From NCBI GenBank assembly GCA_937988705.1, contig CALKIA010000279.1, forward strand, positions 1 through 18,580: 18,580 nucleotides of DNA. Reading direction: 5' to 3'. This document shows, piece by piece, positions 7,780 through 14,596 of this stretch. The notes under the pieces were generated by a model. That model was not told the origin of the DNA and searched no databases. It saw only the letters and a list, made by a program, of their open reading frames with translations. Made by a program: the position numbers and the translations under genes. Source of the DNA: an uncultured Chloroflexota bacterium (lineage in GTDB: Bacteria > Chloroflexota > Anaerolineae > Aggregatilineales > Phototrophicaceae). Each line of letters begins with the position of its first letter. The stretch's first letter is position 1.

Positions 7780-7803
7780 TGAGGCGCACGGGTGTGCGCC
7801 TCA
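7780..7803. other. Perfect hairpin between transaldolase and GH4
   Basis: TGAGGCGCAC (7780-7789) and GTGCGCCTCA (7794-7803) form a perfect ten-base stem with a four-base loop. It fills most of the 71-base gap between the transaldolase stop and the GH4 start in the minus-strand operon. No U run follows, so it is more likely a processing or stability hairpin than a terminator. Confidence 0.65.
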
Positions 7804-7825
7804 AAGCCTACGATCGCAGGTGGAT

Positions 7826-8491
7826 TTATTCGTAAGGAGTCTTGTCCCAAAAGCCTTGAAAGCGTCCCAAACCGAGATCGGTATACGGATGGGCGAACGC
7901 TTCTTTGTACACGTCAAAACTGGTGGTCACGATGTCGCCGCCCTCGGCCGCCGCAAACGCGATCTGCCGACCGTTGCGCACCGCGGCGACGAGAATCTCG
8001 GTCTCGTAGAAGGCGTTGTTGCGAATGGCGATCAAATCCTGAATGAACTGATCGGTGTCTTCGCCGTTGCCTTCTTTCCACGCGATGAACGGCGACACCA
8101 GATACGCGCCCATGCGCATCGCCTGTAAGCCCTGCACCGCAGAGAAACACAGCGTCAGATTGGAGCGAATACCTTCCTCTTTGAGGACTTTGCACGCCTT
8201 GAAACCGTGTTCCGTGCAGGGCATCTTGATCACAAAGTTGGGCGACAGCTTGGCCAGCTTGCGTCCTTCGTCCACAATCGCCTGAAAGTCGTCATGATGA
8301 TGCGGATTGGTCTGCACCGAGACGGGTTTATCGGTCCCGGCGAACATCTCGCCGATTTCCTGAATCACACGCATGAACGGCTTACCGGATGCCTGCACAT
8401 GACGCGGGTTGGTCGTCACGCCGTCAATGTCCCACATATCGATCGCGTAGCGAATCTCGTCCGTGATCGCGCTATCTAGGAAAAATTTCAC
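7826..8491 (-). CDS. Small transaldolase (TalC/FSA family) with altered anion pocket
   Basis: This 221-residue class I aldolase/transaldolase has the length of fructose-6-phosphate aldolase and TalC. Asp6, Asn28 in GVTTNPR, the Schiff-base Lys89 in NFVIKMPCT and Thr113 in SNLTLCFSAVQG match the family. Two phosphate contacts do not. Where TalC-type proteins have SPFVGRLDD, this one has SPFIAWKEGN (133-142), so the arginine becomes Trp138. Where they have A-S-[IF]-[RK], it has A-A-V-R (169-172), so the serine becomes Ala170. Arg30-His31 replace the usual Ser-Ile after TNP. The start is GTG at 8491, eight bases from GGAG. It is fifth in the transporter operon, before GH4. It probably splits a ketose made by the isomerase of the same operon. 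Ordinary transaldolase is possible; a sulfofructose transaldolase would fit better. Confidence 0.9.
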   Translation of the reverse strand: MKFFLDSAITDEIRYAIDMWDIDGVTTNPRHVQASGKPFMRVIQEIGEMFAGTDKPVSVQTNPHHHDDFQAIVDEGRKLAKLSPNFVIKMPCTEHGFKACKVLKEEGIRSNLTLCFSAVQGLQAMRMGAYLVSPFIAWKEGNGEDTDQFIQDLIAIRNNAFYETEILVAAVRNGRQIAFAAAEGGDIVTTSFDVYKEAFAHPYTDLGLGRFQGFWDKTPYE

Positions 8492-8552
8492 TGGTTGTGC
8501 TCCTTTTTTTCAACTCCCAGTGGGTTTTCACGGGGAATTGTCTAGGTAAAAC

Positions 8553-9605
8553 TCATTTCATGCCGGTGGTGGCAATACCACTGGTAATGTACTTCTGCAG
8601 GAAAGCAAAGACTAACGTGATCGGCAGCAGCGTCAACACCGTCATCGCCAAGACGAGATTCCACTCCACGTTCAGTTCACCCTGAAACGTCCGCAAGCCG
8701 ATTTGCAGCGTGAAGAGTTCGCTGCGGCTCAACACGATCAGCGGCCACAGGAAATCATTCCAGCGCCACATAATCGAGAAGATCGCCAGTACGGCCAGCG
8801 CTGGTCGTGCCAGCGGCAGGATGATCTGCAAGTAGATGCGCCATTCGCTCGCGCCGTCAATCCGCGCCGAGTCAATCAGCTCGTCGGGGATGGTCAGCAT
8901 GTACTGGCGCAGCAAAAACACGCCCGTCGGGGTCGCCGCCGCCGGGATGATCACGCCGAGTAGATTATTGTTCCAACCAATGCGCGTGATCACAAGGAAA
9001 ACGGGAATCAGGATGACAGAGAGCGGCACCATCAGCGTGCCAATCGTCATAAACATGATCGTGTCCCGCCCGCGAAACTGGTACTTACTCAACGCGAACG
9101 CCGCCATGCTGTTGATCAACAAGGTTAAGATGGTAGCAAAGAACGTGACAATCACGCTGTTCCACAAATACAACAAAAAGTCGAAGCTCGTGATGCCTTC
9201 CTCGTAGTTCTCTAGCCCGAAATAGATATATTCGAGCGGCGCGCGCTGATTGATGTTCACGCGAATGACCTCGGTCGGATTCGCGGGATCGACCATCTGC
9301 GCTTCGATGCCGACCCGGCGCACCTGCGCGAGCTGGCGCGTTGTGCCATCGTCAAATGTCACATTGTAGAGCGCCAGCGGTTCGTCATAGCCCTCGACAG
9401 CCATCGTTTCCTGTCGATACGGCAGCAAACGCGGTGGGAAGCTCAGAATCTCAGTTTGCGATTTGAACGAAGACAAAACCAACCAGACGACCGGGCCAAA
9501 CATCAGCAAAGTGCCGAGCATCAGATACAGATAGGTCAGCAGATCGCTGTAGGTCAGACGCTTGCGACCGCGGGTGTTGGTGAGAAAATCCAGAACGGTT
9601 CTCAT
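8553..9605 (-). CDS. CUT1 sugar ABC transporter permease, MalG type, with enlarged first loop
   Basis: This 350-residue inner-membrane permease is one half of the transport channel. The first span lies at about 22-46, and five more follow from residue 143. The EAA loop that contacts the ATPase is at 241-270 (DELIDSARIDGASEWR, then LPLARPAL). Between SFPPRLLP (55-62) and FGLENYEEG (129-137) there is an insert of about 65 residues, rich in strands and charged residues (VEGYDEPLALYNVTFDDG and on), where MalG proteins have only a few residues; it should face outside. The start ATG has GGAG about ten bases upstream. Its start is 13 bases from the stop of the MalF-type gene. No ATP-binding subunit is encoded in the operon, so a shared MsmK/UgpC-type ATPase elsewhere is expected. 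Confidence 0.93.
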   Translation of the reverse strand: MRTVLDFLTNTRGRKRLTYSDLLTYLYLMLGTLLMFGPVVWLVLSSFKSQTEILSFPPRLLPYRQETMAVEGYDEPLALYNVTFDDGTTRQLAQVRRVGIEAQMVDPANPTEVIRVNINQRAPLEYIYFGLENYEEGITSFDFLLYLWNSVIVTFFATILTLLINSMAAFALSKYQFRGRDTIMFMTIGTLMVPLSVILIPVFLVITRIGWNNNLLGVIIPAAATPTGVFLLRQYMLTIPDELIDSARIDGASEWRIYLQIILPLARPALAVLAIFSIMWRWNDFLWPLIVLSRSELFTLQIGLRTFQGELNVEWNLVLAMTVLTLLPITLVFAFLQKYITSGIATTGMK

Positions 9606-9618
9606 AGTGATGATCTCC

Positions 9619-10674
9619 CTATGTCGCTTCGTTTCTACGACCGAGCCAGAGTTGAACTGCCGTCAGCAGCAGCAGCGCGAACGCCATCACCAGTGAGGCT
9701 GCGGAGGCTAAACCATACTGATTCTGCTGATTGGAGAACCCAACACTGTAGATGTACTGCACCATGTAGGTGGTTGCCGTACCGGGGCCACCGCCGGTGA
9801 ATGCAAACACCTGATCGAAGATTTGCACGGCGCGAATGATCGACAGCACGATCACAACAAACATCGTTGGCATGAGCATAGGCAGCGTAATGCTGCGGAA
9901 AGACTGCCACGGGCTGGCGCCATCAATCGAGGCCGCCTCATACAGTTCACCCGGAATCGCCTGCAAACCCGCCAGCAGAATCAGGGTATAGAAGCCCATC
10001 TGCGCCCACACACTAATCACGACAACCCACGCCTGCGCCCACTGCGCGCTGAGCAAAAATGGCTGCCGGTCACCGCCTAAACTCACGATCAGCGCGTTGA
10101 ACAATCCATCCTGCTGCAAAATCCATTTCCAGATGAGCGCCACAACCACAGGTGAGAGCAGCACCGGGTAGAAAAAGGCACTGCGAAAGAACCCGCGGCC
10201 GATCAGCCCTTTGTTGAGCGCCAACGCAGAGATCAACGACAGCAGAATCGTCAGTGTGACCTGTGAGACGACATAGCCGCCCGTGTTGATCAGCGCGCGC
10301 CAGAAGATATCGGCGCGGCAGGTATTCGGGTCGAGGAAATTGCCACAGGTGAACAGGGTATTGAGGTTTTCCATCCCCACATACGGACGATCTTCGGGGA
10401 AGAGATTTGTCCCCCCCGTGAACGCATAGTAAAAGTTTAGAATCATGGGGAGGAGGATGAAAATCGCAAAAATCAATAAGTTGGGCAGCACAAAAATATA
10501 GGCCATACGGCGCACACCGAGCACATTTTGCAGCGGGTGCATGATGAAGTCGACGACATTGACGATGCCATCATATACGAGACTTAGCAGCCAGGTGATG
10601 GGACTGAAAAGCGTGCGCAGCGAAAATCCGGGCCGGTGCGTGCGGCGGTCTGATGCACGTGCGCTAGGAGCCAT
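9619..10674 (-). CDS. CUT1 sugar ABC transporter permease, MalF/UgpA type
   Basis: This 351-residue permease partners the MalG-type protein. It has an N-terminal extension of about 55 residues with a basic start and one amphipathic or weakly hydrophobic stretch (near 23-48) before the usual first span (about 57-82). Five more spans follow, and the EAA loop is at 241-270 (GELYEAASIDGASPW, then LPMLMPT). FAFTGGGPGTATTYMVQYIY near the C-terminus is typical of CUT1 permeases. The first outside loop holds Cys110 and Cys119, which could form a disulfide. Start ATG has AGGA nine bases upstream. A run of seven C at 10411-10417 encodes Gly-Gly-Thr and does not break the frame. The gene lies 71 bases after the binding protein, with a hairpin between them. 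Confidence 0.93.
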   Translation of the reverse strand: MAPSARASDRRTHRPGFSLRTLFSPITWLLSLVYDGIVNVVDFIMHPLQNVLGVRRMAYIFVLPNLLIFAIFILLPMILNFYYAFTGGTNLFPEDRPYVGMENLNTLFTCGNFLDPNTCRADIFWRALINTGGYVVSQVTLTILLSLISALALNKGLIGRGFFRSAFFYPVLLSPVVVALIWKWILQQDGLFNALIVSLGGDRQPFLLSAQWAQAWVVVISVWAQMGFYTLILLAGLQAIPGELYEAASIDGASPWQSFRSITLPMLMPTMFVVIVLSIIRAVQIFDQVFAFTGGGPGTATTYMVQYIYSVGFSNQQNQYGLASAASLVMAFALLLLTAVQLWLGRRNEAT

Positions 10675-10708
10675 GCGTTCTATCCTGAACTTGTGCGGAG
10701 GGGAAGTT

Positions 10709-10736
10709 GTGGGACAGAGCGCGTGCCCTGCCCCAC
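10709..10736 (-). other. Intercistronic hairpin after the binding-protein gene
   Basis: GTGGGACAGAGC (10709-10720) faces GCCCTGCCCCAC (10725-10736) across a four-base loop. On the plus strand two positions are A-C mismatches, but in minus-strand RNA both become G-U pairs, giving an unbroken 12-pair stem. The structure is therefore suited to the strand that is transcribed. Its place, right after a sugar-binding-protein gene, is where malE-malF-type operons carry hairpins that protect the upstream message and limit permease expression. Confidence 0.6.
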
Positions 10737-10745
10737 GAGATCAAT

Positions 10746-12032
10746 TTAGCTGGCGGCAGCCGCTGCCAAGGCCGCATCCACATCTTCCTGGATACGAGCA
10801 ATCGCATCGTCCAGCGTCAGCTCGCCCGTGATCGCCTGCGTGAGACGGTCGCGGATCGGGTTATTGATGGCGAACGCCTCCCCGCCGTACTGCAGCTCGT
10901 AGGCCTGATCACTCAGCTTGAGCGCTTCGGCTGCGAACACCTGCAGCGATTGCTGCGCGGCCGGGACGTCCGTCTGGTAATCCAGTTCACCGAGACCCTG
11001 ATGACCGGGGATGAACAGCGTGCGTTCCACAAATTCGCGGTAAATATCTTCACTCGCCAGATAATCCATCACCCGGGCGACTTCTTCGGGGTGTTCGGTC
11101 TGCGCGAACGCAACGAACGCCGTACCACCGGGCATCCCGGTGCTGCCGCCATCACCCGTCGGGTTCGGAACAGCTTCCCAGTCAAACGCATCGCCGATGT
11201 TCGTGGCGAAGTTGCCGATTTGCCAGCTGCCGGACATGTAGACGGCCAGTTCGCCGCTAATGAAGAACGGCGCGCCAGCCGCATAGGTGCCACCCGACCC
11301 AACCCAGACTTCCGCCGGGGTCAAACCACTGCTGTGCCAGTCGAGAAGGAGCTGCGCAAACGTGCGGAATCCGGGGGTATCAATCGTGACGCTTCCGTCT
11401 TCAGCAAAGAAGGTCGCACCTTCAGTGAAGGCGGGGCCAGCGACGCGGTGACCGCTGCGGTCAATCGCGATGCCGTACACGCCCGTTACTTCGGCAACGG
11501 CGGCGGCAGCTTCAGTCCATTGTTCCCACGTGACGGCATCGCTGCTGTCACTCGGCACATCCACGCCGGCCTGTTCGAACAGCGTACGATTGATGAAGGG
11601 GCCGGTCACCGTGAACTGGTTCGGGAAACCGTAAAGTGCATCGCTTTCCTCACCGGATTCGCGCAGCCATTGCAGAACCGCCGCCGGGAAGCTGGCCTCC
11701 CAGTAGGCCGGGTCAGCGACATACGGACGCAGATCGAGGTAGAATCCACGATAGCGCTCGCCCGCCGATACACGCGCCATATCCGGTGCTTCACCCGCTT
11801 CCACCTGCAGCGGCAGCTGATCGAGGATGGTCTGATACGGCACGGTGTCAACGATCACGCGAATGTCGGCGTTGTCCGCTTCAAACCGATCCAGCAAATC
11901 GCGCAGCACTGTACCTTCGTTACCGTCGTCGTACCATGCGATACGCAATTCAACGGGCGAATCCTGCGCTTGCACGCCCAGCACTCCGACAACCAGGAGT
12001 GCCAATACAACAAGTACACCAAACTTCTTCAT
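10746..12032 (-). CDS. Extracellular sugar-binding protein of CUT1 ABC transporter
   Basis: This 428-residue family 1 solute-binding protein catches the substrate outside the cell and delivers it to the two permeases. The signal peptide is MKK followed by a hydrophobic core to residue 19 and a likely signal-peptidase I site after VQA22, before QDSPVEL. There is no cysteine at the cleavage region, so it is not a lipoprotein by sequence. The mature start ELRIAWYDDGNEGTVLRDLLDRF and later MSGSWQIGNF are typical of MalE-like proteins. I start at ATG 12032, nine bases from GAGGAG, rather than at the TTG nine bases upstream. An Ala-rich tail ends the protein. It is second in the operon, after the isomerase, with 53 bases between. 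The ligand is unknown. Confidence 0.93.
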   Translation of the reverse strand: MKKFGVLVVLALLVVGVLGVQAQDSPVELRIAWYDDGNEGTVLRDLLDRFEADNADIRVIVDTVPYQTILDQLPLQVEAGEAPDMARVSAGERYRGFYLDLRPYVADPAYWEASFPAAVLQWLRESGEESDALYGFPNQFTVTGPFINRTLFEQAGVDVPSDSSDAVTWEQWTEAAAAVAEVTGVYGIAIDRSGHRVAGPAFTEGATFFAEDGSVTIDTPGFRTFAQLLLDWHSSGLTPAEVWVGSGGTYAAGAPFFISGELAVYMSGSWQIGNFATNIGDAFDWEAVPNPTGDGGSTGMPGGTAFVAFAQTEHPEEVARVMDYLASEDIYREFVERTLFIPGHQGLGELDYQTDVPAAQQSLQVFAAEALKLSDQAYELQYGGEAFAINNPIRDRLTQAITGELTLDDAIARIQEDVDAALAAAAAS

Positions 12033-12041
12033 CTGCAACAA

Positions 12042-12047
12042 CTCCTC
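12042..12047 (-). promoter_or_regulatory. Strong Shine-Dalgarno site of the binding-protein gene
   Basis: GAGGAG on the minus strand lies nine bases before ATG 12032. It favours this ATG over the in-frame TTG at 12041, which would overlap the end of the site, and fits the high expression expected of a binding protein. Confidence 0.7.
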
Positions 12048-12074
12048 AATAAATTTACTGTGAACGATCCAGAA

Positions 12075-12095
12075 ACAACTGCGGTTTACAGTTGT
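12075..12095 (-). other. Small stem-loop over the isomerase stop codon
   Basis: ACAACTG (12075-12081) and CAGTTGT (12089-12095) form a seven-base stem whose loop contains the TAA stop codon (12086-12088). In minus-strand RNA it is followed by UUUCUGG. It is too weak for a firm terminator call, but could cause partial termination between isomerase and binding protein. Confidence 0.3.
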
Positions 12096-13426
12096 AGAAC
12101 TGGCAGCCCAAACATATGCGCCAAAATCAGTAGTTCTTCGACGTAATCGCCATAGGTGATCGAAATGTGGTGTTCCAGCCCCTCAGCGAGGATGGTGTCC
12201 AGCGTCTGCTGGGAGCCACCGGCAAAGCGCACGAGTCCAGTCGTGCCAGAGAATGCACGGGGCGCGCGGACAACTTCGCCGCGACCGATGACGAGCCGAT
12301 ATTCGCCCGTCGCTTCGCTGAGGCGCGCCACAGTGACCACGCCGGGCTTGAGGGGAAACTGCATCAGCAGCGGCAGTTTGCGGTTAGAATGAATCGTAGT
12401 ACCGGGCAGTTCGTCGCCTTCGGTGTCGGCCATCGAGAGTGGCGCAAGTCCACAGTGCCACAGGACAAGCGCATCACGCTCGTAATCGAGCGAGACAATA
12501 TCACTGCCGAAAGCGGGTTCGCCGCTCAGCGCTTGCAGCATCAGGCTGGTGATGGTTCCATTGACATCGGCTTCACAGCTCGACGGCGTTTGTTCGTCGT
12601 TGAGCAGGGACATGGCGCCACACGCTGCACAGCCCAATTCGGTGAAGAATTCCGGCCAGCAGCGCACCGCGTAACCGCTCAGGTTATCGCGGCGGGCGCG
12701 TTCTTGCAGCGTGACATACGCGCCCAGCGTGCCTTTGACACCCGCTTGATCCAATGCGTCCAGTCCGGTCACACGGGTCGCTAACCGATCCGCCGCCGCT
12801 TGTACAAGTTCGGGATCGGCGGCGCGGGCTTCAGCAAACACGTCGTTTTCTAGGTCGATCTGCACGATATCGATGCCAAAGCGCGATTTTAAATCGGCGA
12901 CATCCATCAGGCAGGTATCGAAGCCTGCCGGGTTCTCACCCACCCGCCCAACCCGGGCCGACCGCAGTTCGCGCCGAGCGGAGGCCGCCCGCGCATAGCG
13001 TCCGACTTTTTCCAGCGCGGCGGGATCTTCTGGGAGAGCATAGATCGTGCCATAGCGATAGCGCGCGCGCGTCAGCGCGTGTCCGGCGAGATTGATGCCG
13101 CACAGGGAATTCAGACGCAGACGTCCACCCGTGTGCTCTTCCGGCACCGCCCATAAAAGCAGCGGCGTCTCGACCGTATGGGCGAGCGCCATCGCCATTG
13201 TGCTATCAGCAAATGTCGCTTGAAAGATGATGAGCAAATCCGGTTGGAGGGCGGCGAGTTCATCCGCCGCAGCAGCGGCTTGTTCGAGGGTGGTGACGGC
13301 TTCAGGGCGACCCAGTAAACTATAGCCTGCGGCAGTCAGAGCAGTCCGCGCGCGTTGTGTCATCTCTTCGGCCAGCGGAACATCAAACGTGGTGCGGATG
13401 ATCGAAATAAAACCGAGTTTACCCAT
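12086..13426 (-). CDS. L-fucose/L-arabinose isomerase-like protein (COG2407 type)
   Basis: This 446-residue protein belongs to the fucose/arabinose isomerase superfamily, metal-dependent enzymes that interconvert aldoses and ketoses. The N-terminal half has the Rossmann-like look of these proteins (LIIFQATFADSTMAMALAHT, about 65-84). The C-terminal half carries the active-site region: RCWPEF with Glu259, CGAMSLLNDE (269-278), CEADVNG with Glu285 and Asp287, and LWHCGLAPLSMA (322-333). Likely metal ligands are Glu259, Asp287 and a C-terminal histidine (His419 or His420). The ATG at 13426 has only a weak ribosome site and follows a candidate promoter by about 30 bases. It is the first gene of the operon with transporter, transaldolase and GH4, so its product should be the ketose cut by the transaldolase. 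It is not a canonical FucI or AraA. Substrate open; sulfoquinovose is one candidate. Confidence 0.85.
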   Translation of the reverse strand: MGKLGFISIIRTTFDVPLAEEMTQRARTALTAAGYSLLGRPEAVTTLEQAAAAADELAALQPDLLIIFQATFADSTMAMALAHTVETPLLLWAVPEEHTGGRLRLNSLCGINLAGHALTRARYRYGTIYALPEDPAALEKVGRYARAASARRELRSARVGRVGENPAGFDTCLMDVADLKSRFGIDIVQIDLENDVFAEARAADPELVQAAADRLATRVTGLDALDQAGVKGTLGAYVTLQERARRDNLSGYAVRCWPEFFTELGCAACGAMSLLNDEQTPSSCEADVNGTITSLMLQALSGEPAFGSDIVSLDYERDALVLWHCGLAPLSMADTEGDELPGTTIHSNRKLPLLMQFPLKPGVVTVARLSEATGEYRLVIGRGEVVRAPRAFSGTTGLVRFAGGSQQTLDTILAEGLEHHISITYGDYVEELLILAHMFGLPVLQL

Positions 13427-13464
13427 AAGCTCATTTCACATATTCAAGAAAATTCGTATGCGGG

Positions 13465-13493
13465 ATTATGTCTTACGACGTAGGGAAGCGCAA
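13465..13493 (-). promoter_or_regulatory. Candidate sigma-70-type promoter of the transporter operon
   Basis: On the minus strand TTGCGC (13493-13488) and CATAAT (13470-13465) are separated by 17 bases. The -10 matches five of six consensus positions, the -35 three of six. The predicted transcript would begin about 30 bases before the isomerase ATG at 13426. Confidence 0.5.
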
Positions 13494-13498
13494 GCGCT
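13487..13498. promoter_or_regulatory. Palindromic operator candidate over the operon -35
   Basis: AGCGC-AA-GCGCT has perfect five-base arms and a two-base centre, and overlaps the proposed -35 of the operon. It lies between the divergent isomerase and Gfo/Idh genes, so a repressor here could switch both. LacI-family operators have a similar compact, CG-centred form, but no such regulator is encoded in the window. Confidence 0.4.
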
Positions 13499-13543
13499 AG
13501 GCTAGACCCATCTTGGTCAGTTGTCACAAAAAGGTGTTAAGGG

Positions 13544-14593
13544 ATGATTAAAGTCGGCATTATCGGAACGGGTTCGTTCGCTCACATGCATGCCCAGGCC
13601 CTGGAGTCGCTGGGGGATCGAGTGCGCATCGTAGGTGCGGCGAGCCCAAACTATACCGAGCTCCTCGAATTCAACCGGCGCCATGCGATTCCCAGAGGCT
13701 ACCAGTCAAATACCGAACTGCTGGCAGAAGCCCAACCGGACATGGTGCACATATGCACGCCGCCGGCGACACATGCTGCCATTGCCAAACTCTGCCTCGC
13801 CGCCGGAACGCATGTGCTCTGTGAAAAACCGCTGTGCGGATCACTCGCGGCCTTCGATGAGCTTGACGCGGCGACACACCTGTCGGGCAAGTCGCTGAGC
13901 AACATTTTTCAGTGGCGCTTCGGGTCGGCGGCGCAAAAACTGAAGGCGCTGATCGACAGCGGTGCGCTCGGCGAGCTGCGCGTCGCCGTCTGTCACACGC
14001 TCTGGTATCGCGGCGAAGATTACTATGCAGTCCAGTGGCGCGCTTCGTGGGAAGATGCCCTCGGCGGCACACTGATGGGACACGGCATCCACTTGATTGA
14101 CCTGCTGCTGTGGCTCGTCCCCGATTGGCAGGAGGTCTATGCCCGTGTCAACACCTTTGACTTTGACATTGAAGTGGAAAACCTCGGCGCGGCGCTCATT
14201 ACTTTTGGCAACGGCGCAGCGGGCAGCGTGATCAGCAGCAGCGTATCGCGGCGGGAAGAAACCACGCTGCGACTGGACTTCCAGAAGGCAACCGTTGAAG
14301 TGCGCGGCCTGTACACCTACGACAACGACAACTGGATGTTCACCTCGCCCGACGCTGATCTCGTGGCAGCGTGGAACGCCAAGTCAAACATCGCAAACGG
14401 TCTCGAAGCACAGATCGCCGCCACGCTCGACGCGCTTGAACGCGGCACACCCGCACCCGTCAGCGGGAGCGAAGCGCGCCGCATCCTGGAATTCATGACG
14501 GCAACCTATAAATCAGCGTTCACCCGCCAACGGGTTGAACGGAATTCGATTTTGCCTGCCGATCCGTTCTACCACACCATGCGCGGCGTGTGA
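13544..14593 (+). CDS. Gfo/Idh/MocA-family NAD(P)-dependent oxidoreductase
   Basis: This 349-residue protein has an N-terminal Rossmann domain starting with VGIIGTGSFAHMHAQAL (4-20), then HICTPPATHAAIA, then CEKPLCGS (93-100) with the family's catalytic Lys95. The C-terminal alpha/beta domain has GGTLMGHGIHLIDLLLW (174-190), with His180, His183 and Asp186 in the usual active-site positions. Members oxidise or reduce sugars, inositols and sugar acids; a few families on this scaffold are NAD-dependent glycosidases, such as GH109. AAAGGTG lies about eight bases before the ATG. It is divergent from the transporter operon, sharing 117 bases of control region, and its stop is three bases from the stop of the convergent 893-residue gene. 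It probably acts on the same imported sugar. Family firm, reaction unknown. Confidence 0.92.
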   Translation: MIKVGIIGTGSFAHMHAQALESLGDRVRIVGAASPNYTELLEFNRRHAIPRGYQSNTELLAEAQPDMVHICTPPATHAAIAKLCLAAGTHVLCEKPLCGSLAAFDELDAATHLSGKSLSNIFQWRFGSAAQKLKALIDSGALGELRVAVCHTLWYRGEDYYAVQWRASWEDALGGTLMGHGIHLIDLLLWLVPDWQEVYARVNTFDFDIEVENLGAALITFGNGAAGSVISSSVSRREETTLRLDFQKATVEVRGLYTYDNDNWMFTSPDADLVAAWNAKSNIANGLEAQIAATLDALERGTPAPVSGSEARRILEFMTATYKSAFTRQRVERNSILPADPFYHTMRGV

Positions 14594-14596
14594 GGT

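Noticed and set aside
7062..7835. A 257-codon plus-strand open frame over GH4
   Set aside because: It is the shadow of a well-supported GH4 gene and shows no domain-like sequence.
7755..7850. Longer N-terminus for GH4 (start at 7850)
   Set aside because: It would place 32 residues before a Rossmann motif that normally begins the protein, and would overlap the transaldolase end and include the hairpin at 7780.
8504..8530. T run and short stem next to the transaldolase start as a terminator
   Set aside because: The stem is only about four bases and, on the transcribed strand, the tract is A rather than U and lies beside the Shine-Dalgarno site.
10411..10417. Run of seven C as a possible frameshift or phase-variable tract in the MalF-type permease
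   Set aside because: The frame and the family-typical sequence continue unbroken on both sides, and the run encodes a normal Gly-Gly-Thr segment.
10707..12146. A 479-codon open frame antisense to the sugar-binding-protein gene
   Set aside because: The minus-strand gene has a signal peptide, family motifs and a strong ribosome site. The antisense product is Arg- and Gly-rich without recognisable domains, a common by-product of GC-rich codon use.
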